From the NCBI GenBank assembly GCA_020284085.1, contig JACEVL010000092.1, positions 228,501 to 292,500 of the forward strand: a DNA stretch of 64,000 bases, read 5' to 3'. A model generated the notes under the pieces. It did no database searches, was not told where the DNA came from, and worked only from the letters and a program-made list of their open reading frames with translations. Position numbers and translations under genes: made by a program. Below are positions 12,034-23,509 of this stretch, in pieces. Within the stretch, counting starts at the first letter, position 1; every line of letters starts with the position of its first letter. This stretch comes from Aporrectodea caliginosa. Its lineage: Eukaryota > Annelida > Clitellata > Crassiclitellata > Lumbricidae.

Positions 12034-12614
12034 CGTTCCACAATTGTACAGGAACATGGCGGCGCTACAGCAGGTCGCAGCAGATCATTTGACGTGCCTA
12101 TTTTGGTCCCGACCTGCTTAATGACCTGCCTAAAATTCTTTGGAATTTTTAATATCTTCTTTACATTTCAAACATCAACATCTGTCCCATAGGATCACTA
12201 TTGCAATTATTAGATCCAAATGACATTTTTACGTTTATGTCAACAGAAGTCTGTGTTGTAAACTCTAAAATTGAAATGCTCATGTTGTCTTTGCCGCCGT
12301 TGCGTCAGAAATTAGTGGAAATAAATACAACAGGGCGTCGTCGAATAGCCTACTTCGCGAAACTAACCTTTTCGCGTCGATGCCATTTCAGTTGTTTACG
12401 AATTGCATCAACGTTATAATTATATATTAGCAAAGAAATGAATAAATAACAATGAGGCGCTGCAACATTGAAGATTTCTTCGGAAATAAATCTGGCGGAA
12501 AACGCGTTAAGCAGAATGATATGACTGTTAATGCCGACGTTGGTGTAGGCCTATAGTTCGAAACGATGATATTGCTAGCGAATTGCAGAATTTCGTTGAT
12601 CTAATGCCGGTGTC
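12034..12614. other. Unassigned; short transposase-like N-terminus
   Basis: At about 12452 a short frame begins MRRCNIEDFFGNKSGGKR, reminiscent of the basic N-termini of hAT transposases, and stops after about 34 codons. This is suggestive only. The foldback element follows directly. Confidence 0.3.
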
Positions 12615-13862
12615 GCGTGACAGAGTCTCCCCTCTAAAAGTCTCCCCCCCCCGGAGACTCTATTTCGAAATAGATTCTCCCCCGGCGGATCTGTTTCAGA
12701 ATAGATAATATAGTCTCCGGTGGGGAGAGAATATTTCAACCCCCGTTGAAATAAACTCCCCCCAGGGAGACTTTATTTCAACGCAAGATATTTTACACTA
12801 ACATCATAATATAGACTACAATGCTTAATTTTCTTTTGTCTATTGGCCTATCGATACTAAATAGGTTTGGTTTAGCTGCGACTAATAATTGGTAGGCCTA
12901 TTGCCAATAATTATGTGAATGCCCAAACTTTATCAATGAATCCCAGAAAAGCAAGGGCAATCTCATATCAGAAAGCCAGTAGGCTACTTCATTTACAATC
13001 ACTGGTTATGACTTTCCTGTTCTAGGTAATAACCTGACCAGCAAACAATAATAGACAAACATTAGGCTAACCAGGTGAATCACAGAAAATAGAGCGCAGG
13101 GTCATATCTGTTGATTGATACCATTTGAAGGGTAGGCCTAATCCGCATCAATAATCGCATAGGAGCCAGTGCTAGCTCGTCTTAGGAAACCAATACAATT
13201 ATAATTACTCGCAGGCTTTGTTTCAGACTACTTGTATAATAGCTAATAAGCTGGCCCGATACGTCTGACGCTAATAATATTGAACGACTAATAGCCAACA
13301 CAATTTCAGTGGTAGGTCTAACCATAGAAGACTCACCTTGAAGCTGATTAGCGCTAGTTGGCATAATGAATAAGTATCAAATAGTGAATGGTAATGCTCA
13401 GAATCTTTTCAGCAAACAGTGCCAACTGGCACCAGTAAAAGTCTACTTGTTGTGTAAGCCATTTTCTTAGTAACAATATGTGTTAACTCTCCACTGCGTT
13501 TTAATGACATAAGCGCGTCCGACATCCTAGTGGTGCTCTTTACATGATGCAATTACTACTATAAAACATTTATTTAACAATTTTCTAATTTAATTCCATA
13601 GTTGTTTCATGTCCAATTTCACTAATAAACTTGAAAGTCATTTATTTCAGAAATGCACATATTAAATCCTAGTTTAAATAATATAGAAAAACAACTGAAA
13701 ATAGAGAGGGCGATTTTTTTAGGGGGAGACTTTGTATCGTAGAGGGGGAGATTCTATTTCAATGGGGAGACTTTGTTCTGATACAGAGTCTCCGGTGGGA
13801 GATATTATTTCAGCAAAGGGGAGACTGTTTCGGGTGGGGAAGACTTTATATCGTGCCACCGG
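12614..13862. mobile_element. Foldback-type element with GGGGAGACT subrepeat arrays at both ends
   Basis: The left end (12614-12785) holds several AGTCTCCCC and GGAGACTNTATTTC units in both orientations. The right end (13705-13862) mirrors it with GGGGGAGACTTTGTATCG, GGGGAGACTTTGTTC and GGTGGGGAAGACTTTATATCG. The outermost ends pair as GCCGGTGTCGCGTGACAGAG and, in reverse, GCCGGTGGCACGATATAAAG. The 0.9-kb interior has no coding frame. No clean target duplication was found. Confidence 0.7.
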
Positions 13863-14110
13863 CGATCGCCGATATGTCAAACGTTCAAACTTGACATGAA
13901 ATGGTTATGTTACAGACAGGTCTCAGAGGTCTTGTTGTTTGTGTAATGTCGTGCGTCTTATGTTCATGATGTTCTGAGTAGCTGATCAGTAATTCCAAAT
14001 CTCTAACGATTAGTAATGTAACTAAAGTTAAACGTTTTAATGCTCTATTGTTTGACATTTGAAAATGCTACAACAATTGAACTTTAAGCATTCCATAATA
14101 ATTTTCTTCG

Positions 14111-14112
<2 letters not shown>

Positions 14113-14163
<51 letters not shown>
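14113..14163. repeat. (AT)n microsatellite
   Basis: About 25 perfect TA repeats. Confidence 0.97.
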
Positions 14164-14165
<2 letters not shown>

Positions 14166-14702
14166 TTATGCTGCTTGATGCTTCAAACTCAAACATCAAT
14201 TTCTTCGACCTGCTGAATAACTCCCATGAACCTGACTCGACCTGCTGAAATTGCATAGGCCTTCCTGTCGCCGCCACTGCATAGGAAGCCGTTTGGATGA
14301 TAAAAGCAACCGCATTTAAACTCTCTTAACTTTCCTGGGAACATTCTTGATCTGATCTCCTCTTAGCGAGGATCAATAAACTCTTTTTACCACGAGTCGT
14401 AGCCAACAAGTTCAAGTATTCGGATATAACTGAACAAATGCGAGAAACACTTAACTGGCTTTCTGTTGCGGATAGCATTGTTTGTCAGACCATCACGCTG
14501 ACACCTTAATTGACCTTAATTGTTTGCATTGCTCCGGCATGCATCAAGGAGCTCTCTGTCCCAGTCTCGAGGCAGCTTGGTCGGTGACCGTTGCGTTCTG
14601 CGACCCATGGAAATATGCAGGTGCGACGCTGTCACACTACAACTCGAGCCCATCGTGCCTTCTCGTGTTTGGGACTCTCCTCCGGGAACAATCAGCCAAT
14701 GT

Positions 14703-14790
14703 ACTTGTAATGTAATGTAATGTAATTAGTAATTTATATAGCGCCGCTCGCAGCCGAGGCCATTCAGTAGCGCTGCAGGCCACTCAGTAG
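14703..14790 (-). repeat. Dispersed repeat end with (TTACA)n tail
   Basis: TGTAATGTAATGTAATGTAA is followed by TTTATATAGCGCCGCTCGCA. Similar GCGCC blocks with pentamer or tetramer runs occur at 22060-22255, 32060-32285, 40705-40775 and 41805-41900. Read on the minus strand, this is the 3' end of a retroelement with a short tandem tail. Confidence 0.6.
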
Positions 14791-15496
14791 CACTTACATG
14801 TACATGTACGAACTGTTGTTTTGACTCTTTGCTGCAAACATTTGCTAACTGTCACATACACTTGCACTTGTTTAGATCTCTTAGAAAGTCATAGACGCCG
14901 TTTCCTTGTGAGTTACTAAAAATGCGCTTTGTTAAGTTTTCTCATACATGCAACTGGGAAGCATAGGAAAGCGCTTTCAGCGCTGGAAACTGATTTAATG
15001 TGGAAAGCCTGGGTGCGATCGGACTGCAAACCAGCTCCAGACATGTACATGCCGCTACTAGACGAGATCATGAAGTAACCCTGTGGCCGAAGAGACACGT
15101 GTGCGCTCGCAACGGATTGAAAATTTTATATGGCCTTGAAGTCGACGACGATGTTTTGCCGGGGAAACGGCAACACTCCAGAGAGGTCATGACAGGGACA
15201 AAGACATGATGGTGCTGGTATAGTGGTAGTGATGATGATGTTTCTCTTTTCATTCGAAATATTTTTCAAAAGAAGAACCTCACTTTCATTATCATCATGG
15301 GAAGACTGCGTTGCCTTAAATCGCCGAGCATGATACAGTTTTAGTGTAACAGAAGCTGATGTCTTAATGTAAGATCGTGATGTGATTATATTTAATAGCG
15401 ATCCTGATGAAGTGGGCATCAGAAACAGATGATGTTATGCGATGATTTATGTTGTTGTCAAGTGGTAAGGGATGATTATGGTGATTGGTGTTACAG

Positions 15497-15804
15497 GAAC
15501 TGGAGACAGTTCTGGTTGCTGCTCTGGAAGAACTGGTTGCTCCAGAAGAAGAAGGTCATCCGGACTGTTCTAACCGTTCTATTTCCGGTCTTCATCTCAT
15601 CATTGCTCGTCATGACGCGAGATATAGCCAAACGCACCATCATATCTGACCCAACGACCCACTCCAACTTCCCCGTTATCTCGGGCAGGGACCTCGAACC
15701 AATTCTGTTTCGTGAATTAATCATTGCTTACGTTCCCAACACGACCCTCGTCGCCAGGATTGTGAAAAGAGCAGGGACCATCATAGGCATCAAGTCTCTA
15801 CCGA
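15497..15804 (+). CDS. ABCA3-like transporter gene 2, N-terminal exon (TM1, start of ECD1)
   Basis: Encodes the hallmark ABCA N-terminus NWRQFWLLLWKNWLLQKKK. A hydrophobic helix follows (VLTVLFPVFISSLLVM), then the start of the first extracellular domain with LIIAYVPNTTLVARIVKRAG. The acceptor is TTACAG at 15491-15496 and the donor is CCGA|GTACGT at 15805. The exon enters in phase 2, so a short upstream exon may hold the ATG. Alternatively, an in-frame ATG at 15429 would add about 22 residues without any splice. The A of the ATT codon at the 3' edge is completed by TT of the next exon (LPIRGF). The predicted role is an ATP-driven lipid exporter or flippase in plasma membrane or lysosome-related organelles, by family knowledge. 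Confidence 0.9.
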
Positions 15805-16519
15805 GTACGTCGTATTCCTATACCGTATTCCTATATCGTATTCCTATATCGTCGTATACCTATACCATATGTTCATTTAATGCATAATAACAGCCTCTCG
15901 CATATTTATATGACTAAGCGCCTCCAGTGTCAGTCTTCGTGTAGTGTTACGAAAACAAGGATATCAACATTCCATTAGATCAATTGAATAAGATATAATT
16001 TGAAATAATAACAGTGGATTACTTCAAAGCATGTATACAGTTCAGTACTTCAAAGCCCATTATTCGGTGACGTAATCGTATTCCTAATCAGATGATTTCT
16101 ACGGCGTCCATAGAAGCTCGAGGTCTCGGGAACCAGTCTAAAGAAAGATGTTCTGTCAAAACAGAATCAAGTAGAATCGAGTGCAGTACAGTATGGAGTG
16201 CTGTTCACTGTTCAGTATGATAGCGAATAACTTTGTATGGTGTGGCATCTCCTAACATGGTATTTTGGGGTAAATGCATGGTACGATTTTTTGCTCTAAT
16301 TACCTCATTTCAAATAGCCAATAATTATACTGCTACAAAGTCTTATCAAATTGCAACCTACCTAACTGGGTAACCACTACTAACCAGAGGCTAGCACCAA
16401 GGCCACAGTGATTGTTAATACCTATTGTCAATGAGCTGCATTTGTGTCTTCAATCACCAACCATGTGAAATGATTCCACAAAGAAAAGGCTAAATTCACT
16501 TCATATTGCTTTGTTGTAG
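15805..16519. other. ABCA gene 2 intron 1, nothing else recognised
   Basis: GT-AG intron. Near the donor is a short CGTATTCCTATA-type repeat. No gene is seen. Confidence 0.7.
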
Positions 16520-16786
16520 TTCGAGGCTTTGCATCTGAAACTGCGCTAGAAAAATTTATGAGGAGAAACAAACGCTTTTTTGGCGCAATTGTCTTCATCG
16601 TTCCAGACGACGCGGTCAGTCTTCCGAAAAAGATCACCTACAAGATCCGTCTACGATCAGACCACTGGTATTCAAAGATTAATCATGGAATAAAGATAGA
16701 GTTTTCGTCGAAGATCGATTGGAAAACAGACACCATTTTCGCTGACTTAGATACGCCCGGACCGAGAAAAACAGACAGTGATACAG
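16520..16786 (+). CDS. ABCA3-like gene 2, exon 2 (ECD1)
   Basis: The exon completes an isoleucine codon and then reads RGFASETALEKFMRRNK, FFGAIVFIVPDD, KITYKIRLRSDHWYSK and IDWKTDTIFADLDTPGPRK. The GF.SE...F block and the I.Y.IR...W block are the usual landmarks of the short ABCA3-type extracellular loop. The acceptor is TTGTTGTAG and the donor is ATACAG|GTATTT. The phase passes correctly to the 19823 exon (G + CA = Ala). A cysteine-rich ABCA1-style large loop is absent, which supports the ABCA3-like subgroup. Confidence 0.9.
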
Positions 16787-17049
16787 GTATTTTCACCTCT
16801 AGGTCGCCTAATTATTAATCTGATTGTTGTTTATTTGTTTATCGTATAAAAAATCTCATTCAGAGGAGAACTCACTAAAATTATCCTGTATGACGAAGAT
16901 ATAACAAACAAAACCCTTATAGTCACATGAATACAAAAATCTAAACATATAGCCTAGTAGTGTGTTTAATGAATCAAATAATTAACAATAATGATAGGCC
17001 TAAATTCGTTTTATTACTTGTCCTATTATAGCACTAGTCTAGTTGCAGT

Positions 17050-18086
17050 CAGTGCCGGATTAAGGCATAAGCCAGATAAGCCATGGATTAGGGCCCCGAG
17101 AGTTTTTGAGCGCCCCTGAAATCCGGAGAAATTAAAATAATTGTAGCAAATTCCTAATTTTGTATAATTTTAAATAATTTAGAGCATTTACTCTGAAACG
17201 TTTTTCAGCGCTAGTAAGTTTTAGTCAGGGCCTACTAGGCCTACTTACTGAATACAGACCATAGGCGCAGACTCACACTCACATGTCTGTATAGGCGCCT
17301 CTATAGCGACCGACGGCATACGTCAAAGGCTGAAAGTCGACACTCTAATATTTCTCACTCTGTGTCGACCATATTGATACATTGTTGACACGGTGACCGG
17401 GCGCAAGCGGATGACAATTCTAAAATTACCTAATTTAGTACAACGGAACATATTAACATTAACAATATTATATTATATTCTGAAAAGTGAACCGCCAGTG
17501 ACATTTATAATGAAGCAATCATGTCTCAGTTGGTATCAGAAAAGAAAGAGAAACAGCTATTAAAAGAAAAGAATGACATGATGGACAATTGGACATCTCC
17601 ATTAGTTACATGGGTTTTTAAAGGGCTGACCTAGCGAGCACCGACCAGTGGAATAAGCGCATCGAGTGCAACCGAAACTACCGCTAGTGATGACTTAGAT
17701 TTGTCGAACGAAATGGTGAAGTCAAAAACAGATAAAGAAGTTGAAACAAATCATGTGAATAATCCTCTGGATATGTGCGCAGAAAATGACGAAACTAACA
17801 TTTTCAAATGCGGTTTGATGATATTGTTGATGAATTTGCAAGGCAGAAATCAAGGATGAAGTTTTCTTACGTTTTTTGGATAAACTGAATTGCTCTCTTT
17901 CACAGAGTAATTACTCTATTAGCTTGTAAATTACTCTATTCAGTTTCATTAAAGTAACAAGTCGTAAGCTTCGACTTAATGATCTGTTAGTGCAGCTTGT
18001 AGTTGGATCTAGTAGGCCTATTAGCCCACAATATGATGAGCATTAAGACTCTTCCTGATTCAATCCTATCAACTGTACCCTAGTAC
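17050..18086 (+). mobile_element. hAT-like element fragment with decayed transposase N-terminus
   Basis: It begins CAGTGCCGGATTAAGGCATA, a CAGTG hAT-type end. Its first 400 bp are the inverted relative of 11690-12025. Beyond this, 17480-17950 encodes a broken basic then Ser/Thr/Asp-rich sequence (QKRKRNSY in one frame; TSGISASSATETTASDDLD in another) resembling a hAT transposase N-terminus. The right end was not located; a piggyBac-like element begins at 18091. It lies in intron 2 of ABCA gene 2. Confidence 0.6.
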
Positions 18087-18090
18087 TTAA

Positions 18091-18676
18091 CCCTTTGGAG
18101 GTGAGGTGGGGTATGACAAACCCTATAGCTATTCTACGCTGCTTTTTCTACGGAAAACGTAGAACCAGCTTGGATTATTTTTGTCTACCTTAGTGAATGT
18201 GAAATACGGACACTTTAGGGCACTTTCAGCTACTTTTGGACGCCATTTTTTTATTTCTTGCATATTAAAGTGAAATTATAATTTTTCGTATACATATTGA
18301 TCTTAATGAATTAAAAAAAGTAACGGCACAGTACCGAAAAAATTGTGCGATTATAAGATATTACTGCATATAGTGTTGCATCGATGCAAAATTGATCCAT
18401 TATTATGAGTATTATGTCACGTGTTCCCAAATGTTACATGTTTCGATGGCCACGAAGATGCCATTGCAAAGGGCCGCTTTGATTTTGAGCGCCACCACGC
18501 TGGCCATATCAATTATGATTGAAAACTGTTATTTGTTCATGAAAATCACCAGTTTAGCCGATAATTGGTTACATAACTATAGTTTAGCTCACAATTTATG
18601 TTATGTAGTTGATACTGCGACTTGCAAGTAATTATGTGTATTCGGGTATGTCAGACCCCACCTCACCTGAAAAGGG
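18091..18676. mobile_element. piggyBac-like MITE with TTAA target duplication
   Basis: Flanked by TTAA at 18087-18090 and 18677-18680. The ends pair over about 30 bp: CCCTTTGGAGGTGAGGTGGG at left and, in reverse, CCCTTTTCAGGTGAGGTGGG at right. It is 586 bp and has no transposase frame. The terminal sequence differs from the 3916-4877 element beyond CCCT, so two piggyBac-like subfamilies are present. Confidence 0.88.
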
Positions 18677-19074
18677 TTAAAAATGATGTTAGAAGTAGAC
18701 CGTTAATCTTTACTGCTGCGTTGTAATCTCAGCACAGAGACATGTATGCAATGTTCGTTACGATGATTCTGGGGAGCTTGTTACGATTATCTGTTGTCAT
18801 TAGGCATGTTTGTAAACGTTATATCATCTACAGAACTTTATCCTTTCGTCGTTAGGAGGAGAGATTGACCGACTTTTTCTCAACGTATCTAGTGTGGGCT
18901 CGTTTCGGGGTCTTGAGAAGGACTCAGTCATTTTATAGCCTACCACTAACATTGAACAACAAATTTTCGTGAAAGCCATATGCCTCTTATATGAAATTTG
19001 TAATTTCTTATATATTTCAGTGTGCTTGACACGAACATGACAATGAAATCAAAGAATTGGTAAAAATTTCTTAG

Positions 19075-19525
19075 AAATCAGCAATAGTTTCCATTGTCAT
19101 TGAACAGTACGTACATATGGCATCTAGCAGTATAGGTCCGCTTCTACTCCCGACGCTGCTTTGCCTGTCTCTTGTATAGCTGCTCAGGATTATCTCTGGC
19201 GAGCGTCCAACAGTAGTCATCCAACATGAAAGTGGACCAGTTTCCCTGATATCGTGTCTCCATAATTGCAATGTCTTGGCGAAAACGTTCACCGGCCTCA
19301 TCACTAACCATGCCGCGGTTGTCGGGGAAAAAATCACAAGTAGGATTGGAGAAAGTGTATCTTTAAGGACATATTGCAGCCAAGTTTGTTATACATAGAC
19401 AACATGTCCTCAGCTAATTCCTTGCAGGTTTCTGTCCTGACATTCCCGAGGAAGTTAGTTGATACAAGATGAAATGCGTCCCAAGCTTGCTTCTCGTCAC
19501 CCTGAAGCAGGTTGTCGAACATCTC
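19075..19525 (-). pseudogene. Fragment of an uncharacterised transposon-type gene
   Basis: The minus strand from about 19522 encodes EKQAWDAFHLVSTNFLGN, CKELAEDMLSMYNKLGCNMS and LKIHFLQSYL. After a +1 frameshift near 19334 it continues DFFPDNRGMVSDEAGERF, RQDIAIMETRYQGNWS and MLDDYCWTLARD. I recognise the NFLGN, GCNMSLKIHFL and DFFPDN...E.GERFHQD blocks as the C-terminus of a protein family that is multicopy in many invertebrates and has no assigned function. The frameshift and the intron location mark it as a dead copy. Confidence 0.7.
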
Positions 19526-19822
19526 TTCCGCTCTCTCTCTCCATACTTCTTGTTAATGTACTCTACTCTCTTGAACCAATGGAGAATGAGTCTTAATGAG
19601 TGGTAAGCAAAGTGATTGCGTATTCATTCGCCAATCAGATGTCGAATGCATATAAATATATATATATTATATATAATATATTAACTAAGTCCCTCCTGCG
19701 TAATGATTGACAGGCAGTGTGTATTGTCCTGATACTCAACTAAATGTTTATATGCTTACTCTAATGATGATATTTATGATCTTAATGACAATGATGATAA
19801 AAATTATGTTGATTATTACCAG

Positions 19823-20079
19823 CACCATATTTCTACAAGGGTTTTCTGGCGATTCAGCATGCCATCGACCTGAGTCTAATTGCTGAAGTGAACGAGAATT
19901 TCGACCCAAAGAAGACCGTCAGGACTCGGCTGAAGCAATATCCGTATCCCCCATACAACGAAGATCAACTATTTCCTGTCCTCAGAGTCGTCTTTCCTTT
20001 GTTCATTCTGATCAGCTTCGTCGTTATTGCGCCGACAATCTGTCAGGAAATTGTGCTCGAGAAGGAAAACAAATTTAAG
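19823..20079 (+). CDS. ABCA3-like gene 2, exon 3 (ECD1 end, TM2)
   Basis: Reads APYFYKGFLAIQHAIDLSL, the conserved GFL.IQ.AID block just outside the membrane. Then QYPYPPYNEDQLFPVLRV and the second transmembrane helix (VVFPLFILISFVVIAPTI), ending with the cytosolic VLEKENKFK before the coupling loop. The acceptor is TTATTACCAG and the donor is AAG|GTAAAA. Phase is continuous on both sides. It matches the ABCA3 order GFLAVQHAID then RFPYPPF closely. Confidence 0.93.
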
Positions 20080-20854
20080 GTAAAATCACTTGCATACAAC
20101 ACTCACTATAGTCACCGTTGCTCTACGATTAGAGAGACATTATATGGTGTAGATGTAAGATAGTAAATTATGTTTTAAAAGTCTGATCCGCTCCTGTCCC
20201 TGGTCTGCTGGCAACTGGACTATGTTTCTCACTTAGTCCTGGACTAAATAAGACTCTGATTCAACACAGCGCTCACGAAAGAGCTGTTGCTCTATGCTTA
20301 GATTTTTGAGTATAGCACTCATACATTCAGGGTTCACGATTATGCTTGAGGCAGGACGGAGTCGTACAAGGACCATTGTAGGAAAGTGAGTCGTCATTTG
20401 TGATTTTGATGATGACAGTGAGTTGAGTGAAGTTAGGTTCTTCTGGTATACGATATCAAATGCGAGGATCGCGACAGCTAAAGGCTAAACCAAATTGCCC
20501 TGATCCTAGATTCCAACCAAAACGAAGTTTTCAGAAGAAGGCAACTATGTAAGTAGGCAATGTCGGTTAACAATGATTAACAATGCTTAAAGGTATGATA
20601 AGTGTTATCTAATATTATTAGAATTATAGATAATGATAGATCATAATATATCATATCTTTAGACACAGCAGTGCATTAGGATATGACAGGTATTACTTGA
20701 TATTCATGTTATTATATTAATTTTTTCAAAATTTGATACGACATCATGCGAATTGACTTGTATTTTGATTGCATCGAAGTTTGACAGCGTAAAACGCGTT
20801 ACAGAAAATTTTTAGATAAATGAAGGTGTGTGATTGTTTGTAAACACCGTGCAG
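20080..20854. other. ABCA gene 2 intron 3, nothing else recognised
   Basis: GT-AG intron with AT-rich sequence and no other feature. Confidence 0.7.
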
Positions 20855-21092
20855 GAGTCGATGAAGATGATGGGAATGCGTACTTGGTTGTACTGGTCTT
20901 CGTGGTTCGTCAAGTACCTGTTGTTCATGCTCACCTCTGTTATCGCCATGACGATTCTTTTCCACGCTCCGATCTCTGCCAATGGACCAGTGATTCTCCA
21001 AACCTCATCCACCATCACATTCGCCTTCCTTCTGCTCTACTCTCTATCGATCATCACATTCTGCTTCGTTCTTTCTACTCTTGTGAACAAAG
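20855..21092 (+). CDS. ABCA3-like gene 2, exon 4 (coupling helix, TM3-TM4)
   Basis: Begins ESMKMMGMRTWLYWSSWF, the conserved E.M.MMG intracellular loop of ABCA half 1. TM3 (YLLFMLTSVIAMTILF) and TM4 (FAFLLLYSLSIITFCFVL) follow, ending STLVNK. The acceptor is CCGTGCAG and the donor is AAAG|GTAGGA. The exon ends in phase 1, completed by CC of the next exon (Ala). No defects are seen. Confidence 0.93.
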
Positions 21093-23216
21093 GTAGGATA
21101 TAATATTATACACAGGCAGCCTCAAAACAGATACGGTTAGTGGAGGCGAGGTAAAGCGACTTATAGGGCCTATCAAATTGTGCCATTAGGCGATATAAAA
21201 AACGCTAACAAAGAAAAAGGCAGGACAAGATTAAGACAAGTACGTGAGCTAAGGAAGTCATCTTTGGACAAATTCGTGCTTTAAAATGTTTCAAATCATC
21301 CCTTCTTTGAAACATTCATATTTGCTAGGATCTCGTGATATAGGCTACAAGAATAAATAACTGCATTAAAACTACACCTTCTCCTAGGCGTTGTTACAAT
21401 TCGCCTCCATGACATTAATATCTAAAAATTAACTTCCAAAAATTATTACGACTTCAAGCAATGCTTTATAATTGATCACCAAAATACTAAGAAACGAACA
21501 CAATCAAGACATTCATGTGCAGTGGCGTCAATTTACAGACCCAAAGGAACGTAAGGTTCCGCAAACAGGGTCACCCTAGTTTCATCAACCAGTAATATAA
21601 CAGTAAACAACTAAACATGTATATATGTTTTGATCATCATGTAACAAAGGTATGTCTTGAAACAATTCTTTGTTATGGTGTCCATTAGAGTGGAGTGAAA
21701 ACGCTAAAACTGGAAATATGAAAAGTATTAGCAACCAAAAGTTGCCTAATGGCATGGGGTCAAAAACTTTACAAAAAAATAAAAACATATTAATGTCTTT
21801 CTTCCGCCCCTACCAGAGGGCCAAAGTTAGAAAAATAGGGTTTTTGGAGAAAATTGCAGGTTTCTTGTAAAGTGTTCTAACTGAAAACTAATTAGCTGCC
21901 ATTCAAAATACTGTCGGAAAGAGCTCTTAAAACTGAATAAAATGATTCATTAATTTTCAAAATATGCCCCTATTTGTAGAAGTTATTAACTTTTTACCAT
22001 TTCCTCTGGTTCGCGACATGTCGCTAATCCTGAAAACGGTCAAACACTAACCGTGTTGTATGTATGTATGTAGCGTATGTATGAGCATTTGTTATAGCGC
22101 CCCTTCAAGATTTCTACTCAGAGGCGCTCCCGACTACAGCACCGACACTGAATCGGAGTTTCACGCCGAAGCGCATGAGCAATTGCGAGTGAAGGACTTG
22201 CCCAGGGTCCCTACGCGGCGGCTTTGAGGTGGATTCGAATCCGCAACCCTGTTGTGAGTGCTTCGATCACTCGCCTGTCCATTAGGGCCTCATATCAGAT
22301 CATTGCGGTCCAGTTTCAAAGAAGTTTCTTTCTTTGGCATTTCGGTGAGAATATTCCTTGAAGTAGGCTATATCCAGTGGTTTATAATTGTACTCGTGTA
22401 TTACTTTAATAAGGTTTTAATTTCACCATTCGAGAACGTTCGTATCGCGCCATGGTAACGTCACGTGATCCACTCAATCACTCTTAAAGACATAATCTAC
22501 TCTCCCTCGAGACATGTATGCACTTGAAATCGACCTTTTATGAAACTGATCTAATAAGAATCAATCCATAATAATTATATAGGGCCATACGTAGGAGAAA
22601 ATTGTCGAGATTTTTTTAAGCACATCAGGTTATGTCGAAATCACTCAGTTGACATAAATCGCAACTTTCCTTTTTCTGTTTTCTAGCAATATTTATTTAT
22701 TTTGTCTGGGATTTGAAATGAGAGTGTAACACTGAGTGAGAGCAAATTTCGTAGACACTTTAAAATTATGGAGTTTTTATATAGAAACTTTCTGTTTATA
22801 AATAATAATATTCTTAATTAAAACAATCCGGTTGACAAACCGCAACCGGTTACAGTGTAAAATTATGCAATTGAAACAATTCACAAGAACACAAAATGAC
22901 AGAAGACATTAACTACTAACAGAACAGACCAACTGCAATACACGGCGCTGAAAGCAGCTTACAAAGCATGTCCGCCTACGGTCCTTTTATATAGGGTCTT
23001 TTCCACAGAAATGGCTCTACATAGGCCTATTCATCAATAATTACTGCACTCTATTACTCAGTTTACGGTAATAATTATATTGATTTTCTGCAATAATATT
23101 TTAACTTGACCTCTGTAACAGCCATAAACTTGTTAAGAGGCTTTGCATTCTTTAGTACTCTTCACACTCGCTTATTTTCTGCTTTGTTCGTTTGTTCCTT
23201 TTATATTCATTTACAG
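21093..23216. other. ABCA gene 2 intron 4; one dispersed repeat
   Basis: It holds the GCGCC dispersed repeat at 22060-22255 (separate entry). The remainder is unassigned. Confidence 0.6.
22060..22255 (-). repeat. SINE-like dispersed repeat, copy 1 (pairs with 32060-32285)
   Basis: TGTATGTATGTATG, then GAGCATTTGTTATAGCGCCC, GACACTGAATCGGAGTTTCA, AAGCGCATGAGCAATTGCGA and GTGGATTCGAATCCGCAACC. The copy at 32060-32285 shares about 160 bp at high identity. The GGATTCGAATCC core looks like an RNA polymerase III B box, but the opposite end carries the tetramer run, so the orientation is uncertain. Confidence 0.7.
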
Positions 23217-23390
23217 CCAGGAATGGCGCGGCTATCAGTGGCATACTTTTCCCTCTGTCGTACGCGCTTTACTTCTACCTGGAAACGATCAACAAGGAGA
23301 TGACTCTCATGGGGAAGTTAGGAGCATCGCTCGACTTCAACGTCGCAATGGGATTTGGATGCTTCAAGATATCTCAGCACGAAGCACGCG
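23217..23390 (+). CDS. ABCA3-like gene 2, exon 5 (TM5)
   Basis: Encodes ARNGAAISGILFPLSYALYF (TM5), then a loop ETINKEMTLMGKLGASLDF and NVAMGFGCFKISQHEARG. The N.A...G..GFGC..I...E pattern is the ABCA segment between TM5 and TM6. The acceptor is TTTACAG and the donor is GCACGCG|GTACGT. Phase 1 at both edges joins correctly. Confidence 0.92.
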
Positions 23391-23509
23391 GTACGTCATT
23401 AATGAGTACTTTCTTACGAAACAAATCAAACGTCACAACGTATACATGCGCAATGCTGCACAAACATAATCATTAGAAATAAACATGAAAAGGTCAATCA
23501 GGTTTTTTA

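Larger units (their letters stand above)
13863..15496. other. Upstream region of ABCA gene 2, no gene recognised
   Basis: It contains a (AT)25 microsatellite at 14113-14163 and a repeat end at 14703-14790. The rest is unassigned. The first coding exon of gene 2, if separate from the 15497 exon, should lie here or farther upstream, but no convincing ATG exon was found. Confidence 0.5.

Noticed and set aside
15429..15496. ATG at 15429 as the definite start of ABCA gene 2
   Set aside because: In frame but preceded by no evidence of a 5' UTR, and the TTACAG at 15491-15496 fits an acceptor; kept only as an alternative.
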